From positions 17,048-81,047 of the forward strand of contig PMLJ01000014.1 of the NCBI GenBank assembly GCA_003158855.1: a DNA stretch of 64,000 nucleotides. Direction: 5' to 3'. The position numbers were made by a program, and so were the translations under genes. Below, in pieces: positions 26,969-34,291 of the stretch; positions within the stretch are counted from its first letter, which is position 1; the number at the start of each line of letters is the position of its first letter. The notes under the pieces were generated by a model. The model had not been told where the DNA came from, did no database searches, and saw only the letters and a list, made by a program, of their open reading frames with translations. This stretch comes from Acidimicrobiaceae bacterium. GTDB lineage: Bacteria; Actinomycetota; Acidimicrobiia; Acidimicrobiales; RAAP-2.

Positions 26969-26982
26969 GTTTGAACCCGTAC
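26969..26982 (+). promoter_or_regulatory. second copy of the APC-permease upstream motif
   Basis: GTTTGAACCCGTAC lies 57 bp before the permease start and differs by one base from the copy at 6383-6396 before the other APC permease. Confidence 0.3.
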
Positions 26983-27039
26983 GGTTTCGGGGTGGTCGCA
27001 CCTGGCGGCGCACTGTCTGATATTTCATTCGGGGGGAAG

Positions 27040-28518
27040 ATGGCTGGGGATTCGTCGCAAAAAAAAGAGCTCGGAGGGGCGAGGAAGCTCACGCTGATCG
27101 ACGCCGTCGCGCAATCGGTCGGTCTGATGGGACCGGTGTTCTCGATCGCCTTCCTGGTCCCCTTGGTAGTCGGGATCATCAGCGCCTCGGGCAACGGTGC
27201 GGGCAGCGCCGCCTCGCTCTCGGTAGTGATCGCGGCAATTGGAGTGTTGGGATTGGGTTGGATCGTCGCTGAGTACACGAGGAAGATCCAGGCGGCCGGT
27301 TCGCTCTACGACTACGTCACCGACGGCCTCGGCGGCCGAGTGGGCAGTGCTGCCGGGTGGCTGTACTACACCGGCATCCTCGCCCTGGGGGCTGGAATCC
27401 TGCCGATGATCGGCGGGACGATTCACGACGCGGTCCTTTCTGAGTTCAACAAGCAGCCGTTCCCGATCTTCGTCTGGAATATCATCCTCTTCGCCTTGGT
27501 CGCGTTCATCACGTACATGGGCGTGGCACTTTCGACACGTGTGCAGTTGACGTTGGCCCTCATTTCAGTGACGGTGGTGCTGGTCTTCTCGATCTTCGTC
27601 ATCGTCAAGAGCGGCGGTCTCCACCACATCACGACCGGATTCTCGTCCAGCAGCTCACCCACGCACTGGAAGGGCGTCCTCTTCGGGGTGCTCTACGGCG
27701 TGCTCTTGTTCACGGGATTCGAGACCTCGGCGAACCTCGGCGAGGAGACCGAGCACGCCCAGCGCAACATCCCGCGCGCGGTGTTGATCTCGGTGCTCGC
27801 CATCACCGGGTTCTACATCATTGGTACGTTCGCCCAGGTCTCAGGCTTCCACTTCAACCTGGGCGAGATTGGAAAGAACGCCGGCGCACCTCTGTTCACG
27901 CTCGCGGGACCGAAGTCCGCTGGTGGATTCGCCGGAGTCGGCATTCGCCGACTCGTGGAACTGGTCGTAGTCTTCGACATGATCGCCGTGTTGATTGGCT
28001 GTGCAGTCTCGGCCTCGCGGGGCGTTTTCGCCCTCGCGCGCGACGAGCGGCTGCCCAAGCAGCTGACTCGGATCTCCCGGCGAGGCACGCCCATTGGCGC
28101 GAGCAACTTCGTGCTCTTGGCCTACGCGGTCGTCATCCTGCTGGTCCTTTGGAGTACGGCGTTCGCCATTCCTCACTATCCCGAGTACGTCTCGATGTTC
28201 AGTTGGATGTCGGCCTACGGCGCCATCGCCATCGCCACCATCTACCTGCTGATCTCGATCGGTGCACTTCGCGGTCTGCGAAGTGCCGGCAAGACCTGGC
28301 AGTTGTACTGCGCGAGCATCGTGGGTGGTTTGGTGACTGCCGCCGCCATCTTCGGAGCCATCTACAAGGTCACCGCCCCGACTGTCTACGCCCCCTACGC
28401 GGCGGCGGTGGTACTCATCGTTGGCCTCATTGCGGCGTCGGTCATGTCGAGCGCTCCAAAGGGAATCGCCGACTTCTCGGGCCTGAGCGAAGCCGAACAG
28501 GGGCCACTCAAGTTGTAG
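27040..28518 (+). CDS. APC-family permease
   Basis: A 492-residue inner-membrane transporter with about 12 hydrophobic helices. The broken helix 1 is VAQSVGLMGPVFSIAF, and after helix 6 comes GFETSANLGEETEHAQRNIPRAV, the conserved ExT loop of APC amino-acid and amine carriers. ATG 27040 follows GGGGGGAAG; the frame is open to TTG 26953, but that part lies over the shared upstream motif. It is the last gene of the catabolic region, so uptake of the amine or aromatic amino acid feeding that pathway is a reasonable guess. The substrate cannot be read directly. Confidence 0.88.
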   Translation: MAGDSSQKKELGGARKLTLIDAVAQSVGLMGPVFSIAFLVPLVVGIISASGNGAGSAASLSVVIAAIGVLGLGWIVAEYTRKIQAAGSLYDYVTDGLGGRVGSAAGWLYYTGILALGAGILPMIGGTIHDAVLSEFNKQPFPIFVWNIILFALVAFITYMGVALSTRVQLTLALISVTVVLVFSIFVIVKSGGLHHITTGFSSSSSPTHWKGVLFGVLYGVLLFTGFETSANLGEETEHAQRNIPRAVLISVLAITGFYIIGTFAQVSGFHFNLGEIGKNAGAPLFTLAGPKSAGGFAGVGIRRLVELVVVFDMIAVLIGCAVSASRGVFALARDERLPKQLTRISRRGTPIGASNFVLLAYAVVILLVLWSTAFAIPHYPEYVSMFSWMSAYGAIAIATIYLLISIGALRGLRSAGKTWQLYCASIVGGLVTAAAIFGAIYKVTAPTVYAPYAAAVVLIVGLIAASVMSSAPKGIADFSGLSEAEQGPLKL

Positions 28519-28816
28519 CGGGGGCTGGGATCGCACGGGCACGGGGATCAGGGATCCGGTGATGACCTACGGCCGGCATGGCATCGCAGCGAACGCGAAC
28601 GCCGCGCCGGACTGCGAAGTCTTGATCGACGGGTTGCGAATGGCGTAACCGGTCGCGTGGATCCCTGAGCTCGGCGGATGGCTCGTCAGAGCGCACGATT
28701 CCCATCTGCACCGGCAGAACGCGCACCGGGCGCTCACGTTCTCCCTTGGCGAGCATCACTGCGTCGGCTTGCATCTCGACCGCCCGCCCGGTCGCCTCGC
28801 GATGAGGAGGCGAACA
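28519..28816. other. intergenic stretch with a possible gene remnant
   Basis: About 300 bp between the permease and the crcB genes. On the minus strand, roughly 28790-28660 has G/C-biased third positions and reads VEMQADAVMLAKGERERP, but it has no clear start, loses the bias afterwards and matches nothing I recognise. It may be a fragment of an eroded gene. Confidence 0.3.
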
Positions 28817-29176
28817 TTAGTGGGCGAGGTTCACGCCGAGCAGGAACGTTGCCGCGCAGAGCAGCGGCGTCGAGATCACCAAAGCGAGCGAATATCGCCA
28901 GTGGTGCTCTCGAAGTAGCAGCGCTGGTATCGCGAAGGCCGAGGAGAAGGTGGTCAGACCGCCGCAGAAGCCGGTGATCACCACGGAACGAATGTTCACG
29001 TCCACCGCGCCGACCAGCCGATACGCGGCGTATCCGGCCACCAGGCATCCGCCGGCGTTCGCGGCGGCGGTGGCCCAAGGTCGCCTGGTGGGGTGGTGAC
29101 GCCGCACGGCGTACTCCAGTAGATAGCGGACGGTGCATCCGAAGGCTCCGGCGATGCTTACTAGGAGCAGCGTCAT
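28817..29176 (-). CDS. crcB: fluoride channel subunit CrcB/Fluc
   Basis: A 119-residue membrane protein with four hydrophobic helices, a fluoride-specific export channel subunit. The motifs are GAFGCTVRYLLEY in helix 1, the conserved Asn in AANAGGCLVAGYAAY and TGFCGGLTTFSSAF with the pore-lining Phe/Ser/Thr. Start ATG 29176 overlaps the stop of the second crcB gene by 4 bp; the longer open frame upstream is antisense to nothing useful and overlaps that gene. Actinobacteria often encode two CrcB proteins that form an antiparallel heterodimer, which fits the coupling. Confidence 0.9.
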   Translation of the reverse strand: MTLLLVSIAGAFGCTVRYLLEYAVRRHHPTRRPWATAAANAGGCLVAGYAAYRLVGAVDVNIRSVVITGFCGGLTTFSSAFAIPALLLREHHWRYSLALVISTPLLCAATFLLGVNLAH

Positions 29177-29625
29177 CTGTGGCCGTGCCTGATTCCGAGC
29201 CATCCGGCTCCAACGCCGCTCAACACCGCAAGAATCCCCACGGACAAACTCGCCGGCACCGACTGGTGCCAGATCTCGGCCAGGCTGACGAAGAGCGAAG
29301 AGTATGACGTGAACCCGCCCAAGAAACCGGTGATGACGAGAAGACGGGTCAGGTCGTTGGGATCGTGGTTTCTCAACGGCCCGACCAGAATGCGGGTGGC
29401 GAGATAGACCCCGGCGACGTTGATCAACTCGAGGATCCACGGAACGTGCCCCCACCAGCTGACGTGACCGTTGTGGGGGAGGGTCCCGAGGAGGCTCTCG
29501 AACCAATGGGCATCCTGGATGCGAAGCGCGAGGGCTCGCAGCAGGGTGCCGACCCCTCCGCCGAGTGCCACCGAGGCCACGGCCATGCCCAGCTGCTTTG
29601 GAGGGAGGGTGATGTTCGCGCGCAT
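29173..29625 (-). CDS. crcB: fluoride channel subunit CrcB/Fluc, longer paralogue
   Basis: A 150-residue paralogue of the adjacent CrcB. It keeps GGGVGTLLRALAL, the Asn in LINVAGVYLATR and TGFLGGFTSYSSLF, but carries an insertion of about 25 residues between helices 1 and 2 (RIQDAHWFESLLGTLP). It is first in the two-gene unit. I looked for a fluoride riboswitch in the ~150 bp upstream and saw none. Confident as family, and heterodimer formation with the neighbour is inferred. Confidence 0.88.
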   Translation of the reverse strand: MRANITLPPKQLGMAVASVALGGGVGTLLRALALRIQDAHWFESLLGTLPHNGHVSWWGHVPWILELINVAGVYLATRILVGPLRNHDPNDLTRLLVITGFLGGFTSYSSLFVSLAEIWHQSVPASLSVGILAVLSGVGAGWLGIRHGHR

Positions 29626-30190
29626 CAGTGACTCGAAACTACTAGACGACCATGAATTCTCTTGTCACAGGGCAAGTGAATACCGGCGATCGTCGCGAGT
29701 CTCTGGCGCGGTCCGTCATGCTGACGCTGATCCTCAAGCGAGGAGGTCGGCGTCCCCGAGCCCTGGTGAAGTCGGAAAGTCAGTGCGCTGCTCAGAGAGA
29801 TTCTGGTCCCGTTGTGACGAGATCGGCGCGATTGTGCGTAGGGGAGGCGATACGGCAACGGGAATCCGCCAGATGAATTGGCGGGCACAAAGTAGATGAT
29901 CCGACTGGAGCGAAGGGACATTCTCCGGATTGGATGGCTGGAGCGGCACGTGCTGCGCGGCAGTTCAGGGGGAGTGGGAAGGAACGGTCGAAGGCCGATC
30001 GTACCGAGCCGTGAGAGGGGTCAGTCAAGCACTCCAGGGCAAACCGACTTCAGCGACTCGAGGCCGGACGCGCCAACGCGCGGCAATTTGATGTCACGGA
30101 GTTGCAAAGCGCGGCGGCGGCGATTGAGATGGGCCGAGGGCTTAAGGTGGAACGTGCCGCGAATGCGCGGTATCCGGCCTAAGGAGCCCA
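29626..30190. other. 565-bp region without a supported gene
   Basis: Between the crcB pair and a secreted-protein gene. Open frames here lack codon bias, recognisable domains and ribosome-binding sites. No tRNA, terminator or repeat was identified. An AGGAG Shine-Dalgarno at its right end belongs to the next gene. Confidence 0.5.
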
Positions 30191-30916
30191 ATGAGATTCT
30201 CGAACGTGGGCTCTCGCGCCCTGTTGTTTGGTTCAGCGATGTTGGTCATCACCGTGCCGTGCGTGGTTGGGTTCTCCGCGTCGGCGTCGTCGCCGACGCC
30301 CGCGGTCGAGCTCGCCAGTGCCCTGCACGACGCCACGTCTTCGAAGTGGGTTCACGAAGTGATCACCGCGAAGGAAGGCGGCCTCGTCGCTTCACGCGTG
30401 GACGACATCGGTTCCACGGAGGGCCGCCAGGTCATTGCACTCAGCAGCGGAGCTACCGCTGAGGTCGTCGCCTTCGCCAACGCGAAGAAGGCGTACATCC
30501 GAGCAAACATCCTCGGGATTGCCAAGTACTTCGCGTTTCCGACCAAGACGCCCGGGAAATACGCCAACAAGTGGTTGGAACTGACATCAAGCGACGCCAA
30601 TTACGCCGCCGTGGTCTCGGCGACCACACTTTCGTCCGACTTCCCGCAACTGTTGCAGATCTCAGGACCGCTTTCGGTTGGCCACGTCACCTCGCTCGCC
30701 GGCGTGCCGGTGATCGAAGTACTGGGAAAGATTCCCGCATCTTCCAACAACCCGGCGCTGGCAGTGACGCTGTACCTGTCATCATCAGGGAAATTACTAC
30801 CGCTGGAACTTCGTGAAACGGCCAAGGGATTGTCGGCCGTGATCAAGTGGAGCAAGTGGGGACACAAGGTGAACCTGTCATCGCCGACCGGGGCGGAAAT
30901 GGAACCAGCCGTCTAG
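30191..30916 (+). CDS. secreted protein, LppX/LprG-like candidate
   Basis: A 241-residue exported protein. A signal peptide covers about residues 1-33 (GSRALLFGSAMLVITVPCVVG then ASASS is split by the cleavage region). There is no clear lipobox, although VPCVV contains a Cys. The mature part has alternating strands such as AYIRANILGIAKYF, NKWLEL and VTLYLSSSGKLLPLEL, with a spacing like the LppX/LprAFG or LolA-type lipid-carrier fold. That match is weak and unproven. An AGGAG site precedes ATG. A possible stem-loop lies 12 bp past the stop. The gene stands between two gene-poor stretches. Confidence 0.6.
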   Translation: MRFSNVGSRALLFGSAMLVITVPCVVGFSASASSPTPAVELASALHDATSSKWVHEVITAKEGGLVASRVDDIGSTEGRQVIALSSGATAEVVAFANAKKAYIRANILGIAKYFAFPTKTPGKYANKWLELTSSDANYAAVVSATTLSSDFPQLLQISGPLSVGHVTSLAGVPVIEVLGKIPASSNNPALAVTLYLSSSGKLLPLELRETAKGLSAVIKWSKWGHKVNLSSPTGAEMEPAV

Positions 30917-31470
30917 TCAGAGTCCGCCTGATAATCCACCGGCCGGATCAGACTGGTCGATTCCCGATCACCGTCCCCCCTTCCCCCTGGAGCGGTAGTT
31001 CTTCGTCGTGAGAGAGGGGAGTGGGGCACCAACTCCCCCGGGCCCAGGGTCTTGCGGCCACGTCCTTGGAGTGAGGACGTTCACTCATAAGTTCGCAATT
31101 GGCCGAGACGAGCCCCTAGAAGCACCAATCCTGCCTTCTCGGGTACTAGCGCCGGTCAAACCCGGTACGCCGTCGATCATGCGCCGCGTGGATGGGTAAG
31201 GGAATCCTCTGGGCACGACGATTACGAGGGAGCCTCTGCACGCTGGTGAGATCGTCTCCGGTATCTTCACCCATCGCGTCCGGGCGCCGACGGCATCGAC
31301 ACAGAATGCCGCTATCGGTCACCGAAATCAGAGGAAGAGTGGCAGAGAGGGGGGCGTGACGCTCTCCTGGAGTTTGGCTGCCCTGGGCGCTCCCAGCGCG
31401 TCTGAATTCATAACTTTACATAACGTACATTATCGGCGTTGTAGATCCAATTGCTTGTTATACTCGTGAC
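30917..31470. other. 554-bp region without a supported gene
   Basis: It holds an imperfect hairpin just after the upstream gene (CTGAT at 30928-30932 pairing with ATCAG at 30947-30951) that lacks a T run. The right end is A/T-rich around 31405-31465 and carries the promoter of the next gene. Short open frames on both strands lack codon bias. Confidence 0.5.
31459..31464 (+). promoter_or_regulatory. -10 element TATACT, leaderless start
   Basis: TATACT ends 6 nt before the ATG at 31471, inside an unusually A/T-rich stretch. It is the closest match to consensus TATAAT among the leaderless promoters here. Confidence 0.55.
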
Positions 31471-31869
31471 ATGCGTCGGCTTCTCTGTGCTGCTCTGTTT
31501 GTAGCCTCCAGCATTGGTATCTACATGGTTCCTGCTGGGGCTGATTCCACCACGCCCGCAAAAGTTACGCTTTCGTTTGATTACAGCGACAACAGTTCTC
31601 CTGCGTCCGCGAGCAACGGAACGTTCAACGTCATCGTGGACGTCCTGCCTGCGCACACGTCGGGCGCCGTAAGGATCGTGGCGAGCTCTCCTGACGGACT
31701 GACGTCGGATGACTTGGTCTGCACCTACCAATCGGTGGCCCGGAGCCAGGTCGAGTGCGCCTTCAACTTCACCTCGAACGGCGTCTGGTCGATCCGTGCC
31801 CAGTACGCGACCTCCACCAAAGACGACGTGAGCGCAGTGGCCAAGACCAACCTGCGCGTCGGACTCTGA
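31471..31869 (+). CDS. small secreted protein, unrecognised
   Basis: A 132-residue protein with a typical signal peptide: basic MRRLL, a hydrophobic core ALFVASSIGIYMV, and a likely cleavage after PAGADS near residue 24. The ~108-residue mature part is rich in Ser, Thr, Val and Asp with alternating hydrophobics (VTLSFDYSD, FNVIVDVLP, AVRIVASSPDG), which suggests an all-beta, immunoglobulin- or fibronectin-like domain. Two Cys (LVCTYQ, VECAFN) could form a disulfide. The next small gene starts immediately after its stop in the same frame. Confidence 0.6.
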   Translation: MRRLLCAALFVASSIGIYMVPAGADSTTPAKVTLSFDYSDNSSPASASNGTFNVIVDVLPAHTSGAVRIVASSPDGLTSDDLVCTYQSVARSQVECAFNFTSNGVWSIRAQYATSTKDDVSAVAKTNLRVGL

Positions 31870-32046
31870 TTGAGCCCATCTGAGCGCCTGGAGTTCCGGG
31901 TGCTGTGGGGAGATGTCTTCAAGGGTCTCGAGCAGGAGATCGTCCTCGCCTACGACGTTGACGAGGCTCTGGTGATCGCCCACGAGCTTCGGCCTGACCT
32001 GCCGAGACCCCGTACGGCCTACCTGGTGGGCCACACCGCTTCCTGA
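31870..32046 (+). CDS. small 58-residue protein, unrecognised
   Basis: An open frame starts with TTG directly after the TGA of the secreted protein and runs to TGA at 32044. Codon use is strongly G/C-ending throughout, like real genes here and unlike the antisense frame. The protein begins LSPSERLEFRVLWGDVFKGL, continues with EQEIVLAYDVDEALVIAHEL and ends DLPRPRTAYLVGHTAS. It looks like a small soluble helical protein. The start codon is unusual and no domain is recognised; readthrough or a frame-preserving remnant are alternatives. Confidence 0.5.
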   Translation: MSPSERLEFRVLWGDVFKGLEQEIVLAYDVDEALVIAHELRPDLPRPRTAYLVGHTAS

Positions 32047-32055
32047 CCACTCGCC

Positions 32056-32061
32056 TACACT
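32056..32061 (+). promoter_or_regulatory. -10 element TACACT, leaderless start of the SDR gene
   Basis: TACACT ends 6 nt before the ATG at 32068. Confidence 0.5.
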
Positions 32062-32067
32062 TCGCCC

Positions 32068-32835
32068 ATGAACTCTCTGTTTGACGTAACGGGCAAAGTG
32101 GTACTCATCACCGGCGGTAGCCGCGGGATTGGTGAGATGATCGCGCGCGGTTTTGTCGACGCCGGCGCCAAGGTCTACATCTCGTCACGCAAGGCTGCGG
32201 TCTGCGACGCTCTGGCGAAGGAACTGAGCGAGCATGGCGAGTGCATCTCGTTGCCTGCGGACCTGTCGACCGAAGCCGAATGCCAACGGCTCGCCGGCGA
32301 GATTGCGAGCCGTGAGGACCATCTCGACGTCCTCGTCAACAACGCCGGAGCAACTTGGGGGGCCCCGATGTCAGAGTACGACGAGACCGCCTTCGAGAGG
32401 GTCCTCGCCCTCAACGTGAAGGGCGTGTTCCATCTGACGAAATTCCTCCGTCCGCTCCTCGAAGCCCAGGGCAGCGCGGAGAGTCCGTCACGTGTCATCA
32501 ACATCGGATCGATCGACGGCATCAAGGTGCCCGCGATGGAAACGTACGCCTATTCGGCCTCGAAAGCTGCGGTGCACCAGCTCACCCGGCATCTGGCCAA
32601 GGCCATGGCGCCCAACGTCACCGTCAACGCAATTGCCCCCGGACCATTCGAATCAAAGATGATGAAGTCCACGCTCGACGCCTTTCGCGAAAGCATCGCG
32701 GCCGCGGCGCCGATGAAGCGCATTGGACGCCCCTCGGACATGGCGGGCACCGCCATCTTTCTGGCGTCGCCAGCGGCGAGCTACATCACTGGGGCGATAC
32801 TTCCCGTTGATGGCGGCATCTCCACGGTGATGTAG
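32068..32835 (+). CDS. short-chain dehydrogenase/reductase
   Basis: A 255-residue classical SDR. The cofactor loop is VVLITGGSRGIGEMIARGF (TGGSRGIG), the structural NNAG is in DVLVNNAGATWG, the catalytic Ser is in INIGSIDGIK and the pair Tyr-x3-Lys is in TYAYSASKAAVHQL. The C-terminal AIFLASPAASYITGAILPVDGG is typical of FabG-like and alcohol-type members. The presence of Arg after the first Gly pair suggests NADPH. Substrate unknown. It is a single gene, facing htrA with a 5-bp gap. Confidence 0.88.
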   Translation: MNSLFDVTGKVVLITGGSRGIGEMIARGFVDAGAKVYISSRKAAVCDALAKELSEHGECISLPADLSTEAECQRLAGEIASREDHLDVLVNNAGATWGAPMSEYDETAFERVLALNVKGVFHLTKFLRPLLEAQGSAESPSRVINIGSIDGIKVPAMETYAYSASKAAVHQLTRHLAKAMAPNVTVNAIAPGPFESKMMKSTLDAFRESIAAAAPMKRIGRPSDMAGTAIFLASPAASYITGAILPVDGGISTVM

Positions 32836-32840
32836 CCGCG

Positions 32841-34205
32841 CTAGCCACTCTTGGGCTGGGTGCCGAGCGTTACCTTCAGCGTGATTGTCTTGGTGCCACG
32901 TACGAGCTTGAGCGATACCTCGTCCCCGGGGCGCAGCGCGGAGACGATGCTCGAGACATCCTGGGCGCTGTTGACGGTGGTTCCGTTGATGCCGATGATG
33001 ATGTCGCCCTGGTGCACGCCGGCCTTCGCGGCCCCGGTACCGGAGATCACGCTCATCACGACCGCTCCGTAGGACACGGAGAAGCCGTATTCGGCCTGCA
33101 GGGCCGCGTTCATCGAGGAGATCTCGACACCGATGAACGCGCCGTGGTTGACGATGCTCTCGCCCGCCTTCAACGACTTCAGCAGCGATTGGATCGTGGC
33201 GACGGGAATCGCGAAGCCGATGTTCTGGGCGCTCGACCCGTCGGACAACGTTCCAGCAACCGCGGTGTTCATGCCAACGACGTCACCTCGCGAGTCAAGC
33301 AGTGGTCCGCCGGAGTTTCCGGGGTTGATCGCCGCGTCTGTTTGGATCATGTTGTTGAGGGTCTCGGAGGATGAACTTGTTCCCGCCGTCACAGTTCGAC
33401 CCAGCGCCGAAACGATTCCCGACGTCACGGTTGGCGTGCCCGCAGCGAGGCCCAGGGCGTTGCCAATGGCGACCACCTCATCACCGGCGACGAGCAGGTT
33501 GGAGTTGCCGAAGGTCACGGCCGGGAGGTTCTTCGCCTTGTCGATCTTGATGAGGGCGACGTCATCGATCGGATTGGTGCCAACAAGGGTGGCCTTGAGG
33601 CTCTTCGTCGTTCCGGTCTGGGTCACCGTGATCGAGCCCCCGTCGACCGCGGCGGCAATGACGTGGTTGTTGGTGACGACGAGGCCGTTCGAGGTGATGA
33701 TCATGCCGGTGCCCTGGTCCTCTTGCCCACTCCCCTTTACGTCGATGGAGACGACCGAAGGCTGGACCTTCTCGACGAGCTTGGGAATGCTGAGTCCGCT
33801 TCGCAGCACCGCAGCGCCAGGAGCGGCGCTGACTTCGTTGATCGTTATGCCATCGTTGCTGCTCGAAGAATGGGAGCTGAAATGACCGGCCAGACCGCCC
33901 ACCAGCGCGGCGACGAGGAGAAGGGAAATCCGTGTTGACCAGGGAGCCCGGCCGGACTTGCCTTGTGAGGCCAGGGGGACGTCGTCGATGATCGGCGCCG
34001 ACACTGCGACGGGCTCGTGGAACACATCGTGGCTCGCATTGTTCGAAGCCTCGTCTGGGGTTTCGTGCGAAGATTGACTTGGAGTCTCGGGCGTGTCGTG
34101 GCCCACTGAGTCGAAGGCCTGGGGGGCGATGGACGTTGCGGCCTGCTCCTCAGGTGTTGGCTCCACGGGAGTCTCATCGTTGTCATCAGTTGGCTCATTG
34201 CTCAC
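32841..34205 (-). CDS. HtrA/DegP-like serine protease with PDZ domain
   Basis: A 454-residue membrane-anchored protease. An acidic, Pro/Thr-rich cytoplasmic N-terminus (~1-88) precedes one transmembrane helix (STRISLLLVAALVGGLAG). The trypsin-like domain follows with the triad His in VVTNNHVIAA, Asp in NPIDDVALIKI and Ser in NPGNSGGPLLD. A C-terminal PDZ domain (about 360-450) holds AAKAGVHQGDIIIGINGTTV. It should degrade or process damaged proteins at the outer face of the membrane, like mycobacterial PepD/HtrA. It starts with GTG from a leaderless promoter. No two-component genes are next to it. Confidence 0.92.
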   Translation of the reverse strand: MSNEPTDDNDETPVEPTPEEQAATSIAPQAFDSVGHDTPETPSQSSHETPDEASNNASHDVFHEPVAVSAPIIDDVPLASQGKSGRAPWSTRISLLLVAALVGGLAGHFSSHSSSSNDGITINEVSAAPGAAVLRSGLSIPKLVEKVQPSVVSIDVKGSGQEDQGTGMIITSNGLVVTNNHVIAAAVDGGSITVTQTGTTKSLKATLVGTNPIDDVALIKIDKAKNLPAVTFGNSNLLVAGDEVVAIGNALGLAAGTPTVTSGIVSALGRTVTAGTSSSSETLNNMIQTDAAINPGNSGGPLLDSRGDVVGMNTAVAGTLSDGSSAQNIGFAIPVATIQSLLKSLKAGESIVNHGAFIGVEISSMNAALQAEYGFSVSYGAVVMSVISGTGAAKAGVHQGDIIIGINGTTVNSAQDVSSIVSALRPGDEVSLKLVRGTKTITLKVTLGTQPKSG

Positions 34206-34211
34206 GACGCC

Positions 34212-34217
34212 ATGCTA
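34212..34217 (-). promoter_or_regulatory. -10 element TAGCAT, leaderless start of the HtrA gene
   Basis: On the minus strand TAGCAT ends 6 nt before the GTG at 34205. Confidence 0.45.
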
Positions 34218-34291
34218 CGCAACGCAATCTAAATTTGGTCTAAAAGTGAGTGAAATATTTGCTCTTTCCAAACCGACTAGATTGGTTGCCT

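Noticed and set aside
29626-29800. Fluoride riboswitch upstream of the crcB genes
   Set aside because: I could not find the conserved pseudoknot core on the minus strand in this interval.
29896-30462. 188-codon plus-strand frame overlapping the start of the LppX-like gene
   Set aside because: Arg-rich translation without G/C third-position bias; the overlapping frame with a signal peptide and AGGAG site is the better gene.
30928-30951. Rho-independent terminator after the LppX-like gene
   Set aside because: A hairpin with bulges is visible but no T run follows, so a terminator cannot be claimed.
31008-31270. Short open frames on both strands in the gap after the LppX-like gene
   Set aside because: No codon bias, no ribosome-binding site and no resemblance to a known protein or transposase fragment.
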